64,000 nucleotides of DNA, taken from Gossypium raimondii. Its lineage: Eukaryota; Streptophyta; Magnoliopsida; Malvales; Malvaceae. Positions 57,487 through 64,000 of this stretch are shown here, piece after piece. How positions within the stretch are numbered: the first letter of the stretch is position 1; each line of letters begins with the position of its first letter. The stretch spans positions 4,658,501 to 4,722,500 of the forward strand of contig NC_068577.1 in the NCBI RefSeq assembly GCF_025698545.1, given 5' to 3'. Both the position numbers and the translations under genes were made by a program. Under the pieces are notes generated by a model that had not been told where the DNA came from, did not search any database, and saw only the letters and a list, made by a program, of their open reading frames with translations.

Positions 57487-59170
57487 AACCAACTTATCTG
57501 TTAGAAGGAAAAACCTTCTTTCAAGTATCAGTTCAAGTTCGGGGTATACTGAGGCTAAGACTAAGCTTTAAAATATTTTATTTACCCATTTATTTTATTT
57601 GCTTAAATTTATTTTTGAAATTTTGAATATGTTTTCATTTTATTACCGATGATCACTAAACTAACTATAATTACGACAAATGCAAGCGCACTTATCGAAC
57701 AATAGTATAGCTATGGTGAATAGGGAATATCGTATCCACGAGGACTAAAAGTACAAGTAATTACTGTTTTTTTATTATTTAGCTGATAAATTAGGATGAT
57801 TGTTTTTAATCTAAATTTACTAATCTAATTTAACTAAGAACGCAACAGAAAATGAAATAGGAAATAATCGAAGATAACTAAAGACAAAAGGCAATACCCA
57901 GGAAAGAATCCACCAGACTTCACTTATTATTTCGAATCTGAAATAAACGATTTATTCACTTGTGTCTTGATCCGTAGAAATCCCTAAATTATGTTAATAT
58001 CTCTTTCGAGAGTAAGAACAACTGACTCTAGGTTGATTAATTGAAATCTCTTTCTAATTAAAACCTCTATTGTCGCATTAACTCGATCTATGGATTCCCC
58101 TATTAGATTTGACTCTAATCCGGTAAATTTATGTCGTCCTATTTCTAGGATTGCATGCAACTCCACTCAATTATGCCAGATCTACTCTTAAACAAAGACT
58201 TTTGCTTCACTGAAATAAGCACATTAAGCATGAATTAATATCCTGAAAATATTAAAACACGAAATAATCATACATAATTGAGAACAAGAATCAAGTATTT
58301 ATCATGTAAATCAGAAATTAAATAATAAGATTCGTCATAGGTTTCATATTCCCTAGGTATCTAGGGAATTTAGTTTAATAAAGAAAAACCACAAGACATA
58401 AAGAAATTTAATAAAACTTCGAAAGAAGTTAAGAGGATATCTTCAATCTTGAAGGAGATCCGCTTCTGAGTTGGCTCCGATGGTGTTCTTCGAGTGGTTT
58501 ATTCAATCTTTTCTGAGTACGCCCTAAGGTTTTCTTCTAATTGATATTTATAGCCTTTAGAATACTCAGAAAACCTAAAAATTGGGTTTTTCTACGTGTT
58601 TGGGAAACATTGTGTGATATCGACATGGGCTGGCACATGGGCGTATGGTTAGCCCATGTGGCCAGCCCGTGTGGAAATGCTCAGGCCGTGTGGATCTTAG
58701 AAACAACTCTATTTGTCTGATTTTAGCTCGTTTTTCGCTTCTTTCGCTCCAAAAGCTCTCCTAAGTATAGAAACATGAATTTAAAGGATTAGGAGCATCA
58801 AATTCACTAATTTACATCATTAATCATCCAAAAATGCATTAAGAATGAGATTAAAATATGTTACTTTTACATCTTATCAATTATATTTTCATATTTATTT
58901 ATTTTATTTTCTCTATAAACTTAAATCCCCTTTTTATTTTTTAGCTTTTAGCGCACAGGTCGTGGGTACAACTGTACCGCAACAATAATTCTGGTCACAA
59001 GAAGAAGGAGAAATTGGATAACCAGTCTATGTGGATTTAGCCCTACTGCTCTATATTGCTATTTAGTGCTATTTTGTCGTAGAAATTTATATTTGGTGGT
59101 TTCGATGCCCCTCAAAATTTGGCGTCGTTGTCGGGGATTGGAAAAAAAATTATAATTTTTGTTTGTTTTC
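57487..59170 (+). mobile_element. Gypsy LTR end plus primer-binding site and start of gag (broken)
   Basis: The LTR 3' part runs to AAAATT and is followed by TGGCGTCGTTGTCGGGGA at 59120-59137. That is one or two bases from the tRNA-Asp-type primer site (TGGCGCCGTTGCCGGGGA) of plant Athila/Tat-like gypsy elements. A solo-LTR-like insertion (57650-58879) splits it. From 59175 a gag-like start follows: MTRLEPGILEFELEIEKLAQ, then a stop. Confidence 0.75.
57650..58879 (-). mobile_element. Solo-LTR-like insertion (about 1.2 kb)
   Basis: The flanking LTR sequence, compared with its inverted sister at 59418-59833, is interrupted here. On the minus strand the insert begins TGATAAGATGTAAAAGTAAC and ends near TTTAGTGATCA. 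It contains CGTGTGG/CACATGGGC-rich words (58640-58690) typical of gypsy LTRs in my memory of cotton. No coding, no clear target duplication. Confidence 0.6.
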
Positions 59171-59401
59171 TTTATGACCAGGTTAGAACCGGGGATTCTT
59201 GAATTTGAACTGGAAATAGAGAAGTTGGCTCAAATATTGTGAAGAGAAGCTATTCGACACGGTAAATGACCACATCCCAACTTCAAAGTAGGGTCTTATA
59301 TCAAAGATATTTTCTCATTCGACGAACTAGACAAAATTGCAGATCAAACTGTACGCCGACTCATAGCAGCACCATTTGAACAACAGTCACTATGCATAAC
59401 T
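59171..59401 (+). pseudogene. Fragment of gypsy gag between inverted LTRs
   Basis: A short broken frame (MTRLEPGILEFELEIEKLAQ...; later DELDKIADQTVRRLIAAPFE near 59320) resembles the beginning of an Athila-like gag. It is only about 230 bp long. Confidence 0.6.
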
Positions 59402-59833
59402 TAAATTTTTTTTCCAATCCTTGACAACGACGCCAAAATTTGATGGGCGTCGAAACGACCAAATATAAATTCCTACGACAAAATAACACTAAATAGCAGT
59501 ATAAAGTAGTAGGGTCGAATCCACAAGGACTGATTATCCAATTTCGCATTTTTCTCGTGGCCAGAATTATTGTCGCGGTACAGTCATGCCTAAGACCTGT
59601 GCGTTGCAAGCTGAAAAATAAAAGGGGGGTTGAAGTTGATAGAGAAAATAAAATAAAATAAAATAAATATGTAATGTAATAAAATAAAAACATATTCGAA
59701 ATTGCAAAAAAAAAATTAAGCAAATAAAATAAATGGGTAAATAAAATATTTTAAAGCTTAGCCTTAGCCTCGGTACACTCGAACTTGAACTGATCCTTGA
59801 AAGAAGGTTTTTCCTTCCAATCGATAAGTTGGA
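59402..59833 (-). mobile_element. Inverted second copy of the gypsy LTR end and primer site
   Basis: The complement of the primer site lies at 59418-59435 (TCCTTGACAACGACGCCA), followed by LTR sequence matching 57487-57645 plus 58880-59119 in reverse. So two LTR/primer-site junctions face each other across 230 bp. The short minus-strand frames here are LTR sequence. Confidence 0.75.
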
Positions 59834-60200
59834 AATTTGATGGGCGTTGAATTTAACAAAAGTTGTGGATTTAATTTGATCTTTTTTGGTCATTGTACTT
59901 TTCAAATTTTAAAATTTCAGTCTTCACTAAATGATAACAGTTAAAATTATTAAGTTTTTTTTTTCAACGATTAAAATCATTAAGTTATGTTATTTCTAAA
60001 ATCTGATGCGACAAATATATAATCGTATGTGTAATGCCGTGTTAACTGGTTATTTTCACATATTGCTCACTAAAAATTCAGTTGATGGATTAACTATTGT
60101 TATTTGTGTTAGGACTGAAATTTCAAAATTTGAAAAATATAGGGATTTAGAATGATCCAATTGGAGAATATAGACTAAATTTACAACTATACGCATAGCC
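59834..60200. other. AT-rich intergenic, dispersed-arm words
   Basis: TTAGGACTGAAATTTCAAAATTTG-type words recur here and at 60545-60680, on either side of the MITE at 60201, suggesting an older dispersed repeat that the MITE entered. No gene. Confidence 0.4.
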
Positions 60201-60490
60201 AGTGGCAGATGTAAGGGGGCTTGGCAAAGGCCCCGACCCCTTTAAAATGGAAAATTTCTCATTTAGCTCGTTTATAATTATAAACTTTTAAATTAGTAAT
60301 GGTAAAATTGCACATTGCCCCACAAAATGATAAAAAATTAATCTAATCCTCTAAAAATTACAAAGTTATAGGCTATTAAAATGGTGAAATTACATTTTTA
60401 CTATCATAAAAATATATAATTTAATTCCACTCCCTAAATTTTTTTTGACTTTGCCCCTGCCCCCTAAGCCGTATTTCTAGATCCGCCACT
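60201..60490. mobile_element. AGTGGC-ended MITE (290 bp)
   Basis: The left end AGTGGCAGATGTA and the right end TAGATCCGCCACT are inverted. The flanks ACGCATAGC(C) and ATGCATAGC form a 9-bp duplication with one mismatch. A truncated relative lies at 35070-35320. Non-coding. Confidence 0.65.
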
Positions 60491-61744
60491 ATGCATAGCA
60501 CAAGACCAGTAAATGAATTTTACCAAACGAATTTAACTGCTACTATTTTAGTTAAGACTAAAATTTCAAAATTTGAAAAGTACAGAGACTAAAGGGACCA
60601 ATTCAAAAAGTATATGGACTAAAATTTATCAAATTAAAATATAAGGACTAAATTCACAAGTTTCTCAAAGTACAGGGACTAATACCAAATTTAACCAATT
60701 ATTAATTAATTTGTGAGGGCAGGACGGCGGAATTATTGACTGCCAAAGGAATGTTCGTTGACCCAATAATATTAGGTTTATTTTTAACCCAAAAGCACAA
60801 ACAGAGAACCAGATTTCCCGCTGGTGAGTAATTTTGATTTTAGTCCCTCTGCTAGGTTAATATTTAGGATTTAATCCTAAATTATAATTTGGTATAATTT
60901 GGCCTTCTAAGTTATTAGTAGGTTGAAACCAATAACCCTATTCATTTTTGTAGTTAAAGTGACAAGAATTTTTTTTAAAATAATTTTAAATGTGTAAATT
61001 TATTATTAATTGAATATAATTAATTATAATTTCACATCACTTTGACAAAATGCTTGAATAATAGCAAAAATATTCTATGTAATCTATTTAATGACAGTGG
61101 CTAAAGGTGCTATCAATTTAAATCTACTATTAACATTATTATAAAAAGTAGAGGGTTAAAACTGTTAAATCAAAATAAAAGGGGCAAAGATCATTTTTCA
61201 ACATAATAGAGGGACTAAAAATAAAATTAGACCCCGTTGGTGACTCCATTATGAGTTTTGACTCAAGTCTTCCCCTCTTCATTCCCCTTTCCTTGTCGGT
61301 TCCTGTTTTGACGAAAAGCCATGGAAATTAAGTAACCTAAAAAGCTGCTTTTTTTTTTTTTTCAATTTCCCTCCATTTTCCTGTCATATGAATGAAGTAG
61401 TAATCGCTTGTAATTTGCTGCTGTGGAGCTTGACGAGTTTTCGTGTTATATTCTTTTGTATACTGTTTGATAATTCGTGGCGATTTTGTTTGGCTTAATG
61501 GTAAGCGGAAGTTTCTCGACTGATGATTTCTCAAATTCATATATATATATATTTAGAGTTTTACAAGAATTCTTTGATATTGTTTTGAACCTATTGGAGT
61601 CTAGGGTTAGGCAAAGTCTTATAATTTTTGTATATTTTTTTCATTAATTGCTGTACTAGCACACTTACTTTAAGTTGAATTCTGGATTCTGACGATCAAT
61701 TATTTCTAGTTGCAAAATTTGGAAATGGAAAAAGAAAGGGTTTT

Positions 61745-61816
61745 GAGGCATTCCGAGAATTGAACTTAGGACCTCTCGCACACGAAGAGTGAATAATACA
61801 ACTGGACCAAATCTTC
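61745..61816 (-). pseudogene. Decayed tRNA-Pro copy
   Basis: Full-length similarity, but the anticodon region reads CACACGAAGAGTG on the plus strand (no CCCAAAG), and the acceptor strand is ATCTTC rather than ATGCCC. Not foldable. Confidence 0.8.
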
Positions 61817-62108
61817 AATTATAAATGTTTGACTTGGATTTGTATCCCCTAACTTGTTTGAAATCTGAATGCTGGTAGTATTATATAATTATTCTAGTAG
61901 ATGGAATGCCCAATCTTTGATGTTTATCAGAAATTTCTTTTTGCCTTCAGGTATTTTCTTATAGAATCTGATAAACTTGGATATCTACCTGCTTAGTTGT
62001 TGTAGAAGAATGGTTTAAAGATGAACTTATCGAATGATTAGGCTGTTAGTGACTGTTCCATTAAAGCTGTATCCTTAATCCTTTTGTTTCTGGGGCTCTG
62101 CAAACTAA

Positions 62109-62178
62109 ATGGCAGAGCCTTTTATTGAGGCAGTAGGTGGAGTGGAGGTGCCATCTAGTTTAGCTGTTAAAGCATTTA
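62109..62178 (+). other. Candidate coding exon start in the duplicated segment
   Basis: An ATG at 62109 opens the frame MAEPFIEAVGGVEVPSSLAV, then KAF, and meets an excellent donor (A/GTAAGT) at 62179. The related copy 1 (about 37345) keeps MAKFFTEAVRGGA and then stops. No downstream exon was recognised inside the window, and I know no protein family with this start. If real, the gene would continue past 64000 and the tRNAs would lie antisense in its introns. Confidence 0.25.
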
Positions 62179-62615
62179 GTAAGTCTACATTTCTACTAAT
62201 GAGTGAATACTACCTTGACCAAGTTTTGCACCTTTGCAGTGCTTTGCCTCTTTTTTTACTACAGTTGTTGCACCCCGCTTTGCCATCAACTTTAGATCTG
62301 GCGTTCTAGTTCACTAGTTTTTCTTGTCATAAACATTGGTCAAGAAGTATTTAAGCCTGCTCCTCAAATGTCCGTTCATTTACAACCAAAGCAAGTTGAT
62401 TCCTTTGTGACTGGGATTGGGCGGTATCTTTTATCTGAAGACTCTGAGAGCTATTAATAAAATTACATAAAGATTTGCTCCTTATTTTATTTAGTTTTGC
62501 AACTAGTTTTTGAATTATCTTGTCAGAAAACAATTAATACTTTGAAAGATGGCTTCGGGCCACAATCATCTTGTGTACAGTTTCAAATGGATAGAAGATA
62601 GTGAAAAAAACAGTT

Positions 62616-62686
62616 GGCCATTCTGAGAATTGAATGGGGAACCTCTCGCACCAAAAGTTAGAATCACATTACAAGACCAAACACTT
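62616..62686 (-). pseudogene. Decayed tRNA-Pro copy
   Basis: GGCCATTCTGAGAATTGAAT and CCTCTCGCACCAAAAGTTAG on the plus strand. The anticodon stem is unpaired and the acceptor end is changed (ACACTT). Flanks match the decayed copies at 37681 and 41498. Confidence 0.8.
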
Positions 62687-63377
62687 GTTTGTTCTCTATA
62701 ATTTATGGTTATTACATTCAAAGGTAGTAGTTTTCTATAAGTGGTGTGTGCCTTTATTTATTGATGAAATCTTTGACCCTCTGATCAGAACTAGATTGAC
62801 TGCGATCTTTTTTGCTATTGGAATGAATGGTTATGAAGTTATGCAGAAATACTTAAAAGTCTTCTATTTGCACAAGAATGCTAACTACTTTAGCTAAAGT
62901 CATTCTGTAATTCTGTTGACCTGGGTTTGAATCCTATTTTAACCTTTGGTTGAAGGCCTGTTGGTGCAATAGGAGAAGCTGATGGAGGAGACCCATAGCA
63001 TGGAGTGTAGCATGGTTCTTGGTCAGAATGACAGATGGACTTCTTTTCTGTTGGCCTTTCCTTTCTCTATCTTTGGCTAAACTGGTTATTGTTGATTAAC
63101 TTCTCTATTCCTTTATCTTCACAGGTATAAGACAGAATTCTGTTTTCTAATGACTGTTACTTCAGGTATGAGGCTAGCTTGCTCACATGCAAAGAAGATT
63201 CATACAACATAATTTATTCATTGTTCTATTTATTTCTTGAGACTCATTAGAAAACAGATCAATCTAAGTCTATGAAATTCAGTATTATGCTCTGGAAGTT
63301 GACTTTACTAAAGATTCCTCTAATAAAATATTTTAGGATATAAAAGAGGGAACTGAAAAGAAAAAAGGCAAGAAATT
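62687..63377. repeat. tRNA-Pro repeat unit, distal copy
   Basis: Same landmark order as 41564-42264 (GGTAGTA, TTGATGAAATCTTTGACCCT, AACTACTTTAGCT, GGTTTGAATCCTATTTTAAC, TTGATTAAC, ATGCAAAGA). Non-coding. Confidence 0.8.
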
Positions 63378-63449
63378 GGGGCATTCCGAGAATCGAACTT
63401 GGGACCTCTTGCACCCAAAGCAAGAATCATACCACTAGACCAAATGCCC
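63378..63449 (-). tRNA. trnP-UGG: tRNA-Pro (anticodon UGG), distal diverged copy
   Basis: 72 nt, acceptor GGGCATT/AATGCCC intact, anticodon loop TTTGGGT. The anticodon stem changed from CTCGC/GCGAG to CTTGC/GCAAG, a compensated pair. The T-stem has one A.C mismatch (CCAAG against CTCGG) but the T-loop TTCGATT is intact. A T run follows on the minus strand (complement of AAAAAAGG at about 63361). Probably still transcribed; function less certain than the copies at 40473 and 42265. Confidence 0.88.
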
Positions 63450-64000
63450 AATTTTGGATATCCATCATGTCTGGTATATAGTTAGTAGATCTTTTCTCGT
63501 AGAAATTCTATTACTTTACAATGGACTCATTCTAGGAAGACCAAAGTTTCTCAATCTCTCACTTTTGAAGTGGTTCAATACTTCAATGTATCATTGGCCT
63601 GCTACAATTGAATGCTAAGGGCTTTTGAAATTGCATTAGCACCAGATTATAGCGTTTATCTATATTTTAATCCCAGTATATAGTTATCAATTTGAAATAT
63701 GGATCCCCTAGAGGCCAAAACATCTATAGGTTATGAATCTCCCAAATTTTATAAATTTCTTTTAACCACGAAGTGTCTGACTTTTTAATCAATAGTTTCA
63801 TAGTTAGTGTACTTAGAAATTAGATTTTTTTGATTCGCACAAAAGTAATTTTAAAAACTGAAATTACAGAACAACTAGGCAGCTAGTAGACACCTAATCA
63901 CTACTTAATGTCCTAATAAACTTTTCAAGCTGGGTCTTTGGACTTAATTTAAATTGCAATGTTGTTTAGTTATGCATAAGGATGTAGGTCTGAATCACAC
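63450..64000. repeat. tRNA-Pro repeat unit, 3' flank, running off the window
   Basis: Matches 42337-42900 and 40545-41095 (GTCTGGTATATAGTTAGTAG, GGATCCCCTAGAGGCCAAAA, ACAACTAGGCAGCTAGTAG). The array therefore may continue beyond 64000. Confidence 0.8.

Larger units (their letters stand above)
60715..62190 (+). repeat. Segmental duplication, copy 2, non-tRNA part
   Basis: Collinear with 36520-37420, with an extra stretch (60780-61240) of dispersed repeat inside. Shared landmarks include GACTCAAGTCTTCCCC / GAACCCGAGTCTTC, GCTTGACGAGTTTTCGTG, GTTTCTCGACTGATGATTTC and GGGGCTCTGCAAACT. This shows that the 36.5-kb and 60.7-kb regions derive from one ancestral segment. Confidence 0.75.

Noticed and set aside
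59361-59905. Minus-strand frames of 120 and 112 codons, hydrophobic
   Set aside because: They translate the inverted gypsy LTR; no protein identity.
1-64000. CRISPR arrays, operons, phage or bacterial features
   Set aside because: The window is eukaryotic nuclear DNA; no regularly spaced short repeats or bacterial gene organisation exist.

Overview
This window is nuclear DNA from a flowering plant, almost certainly a eudicot. It is AT-rich, its genes are split by GT-AG introns, and most of it is layered transposon debris. Several of the LTR and dispersed-repeat sequences look like ones I associate with cotton (Gossypium, Malvaceae). That assignment is from memory and unproven. Nothing bacterial, no CRISPR array and no complete autonomous transposon is present.

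Three protein genes are well supported. (1) 2282-2641 (+) is an intronless 119-residue plant protein of unknown function with a TATA box in front. (2) 8805-10634 (+) is a six-exon VDAC-type mitochondrial porin whose exons join into one open frame of 301 residues; it carries an unusual basic N-terminal extension. A second, decayed copy lies 4.2 kb downstream (13014-14497). (3) 27483-30803 (+) is a six-exon ARL8 small GTPase of 184 residues with all nucleotide-binding motifs intact. A 53-residue hydrophobic ORF at 15495-15656 (-) is a weak further candidate.

The most distinctive region is 36.5-50.8 kb together with 60.7-64.0 kb. These are copies of one duplicated segment. They carry five full-length (72-nt) proline tRNA sequences on the minus strand (four with anticodon UGG, one with AGG) and at least six decayed relatives. 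The array has been split by a 2-kb solo LTR (37889-39899), a copia-type LTR retrotransposon with intact target duplication (44436-49816), and smaller repeats.

The remainder is mobile-element sequence. A family of long-arm foldback elements has copies at 1-287, 2873-3624, 16265-17854 and 22499-23963. Two other Mutator-like foldbacks have perfect 9-bp target duplications (24295-25322 and 55284-56131); the second carries degenerate telomere-like repeats. Two LINE remnants lie at 7420-8170 and about 32200-34431, the latter nested in a larger terminal-inverted-repeat unit. There is a degenerate copia element (20324-21860), an inverted pair of gypsy LTR/primer-site segments (57487-59833), small MITEs with TTA target duplications, and three copies of a SINE-like repeat. 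Coordinates of repeat edges are by-eye estimates unless a target duplication is given.
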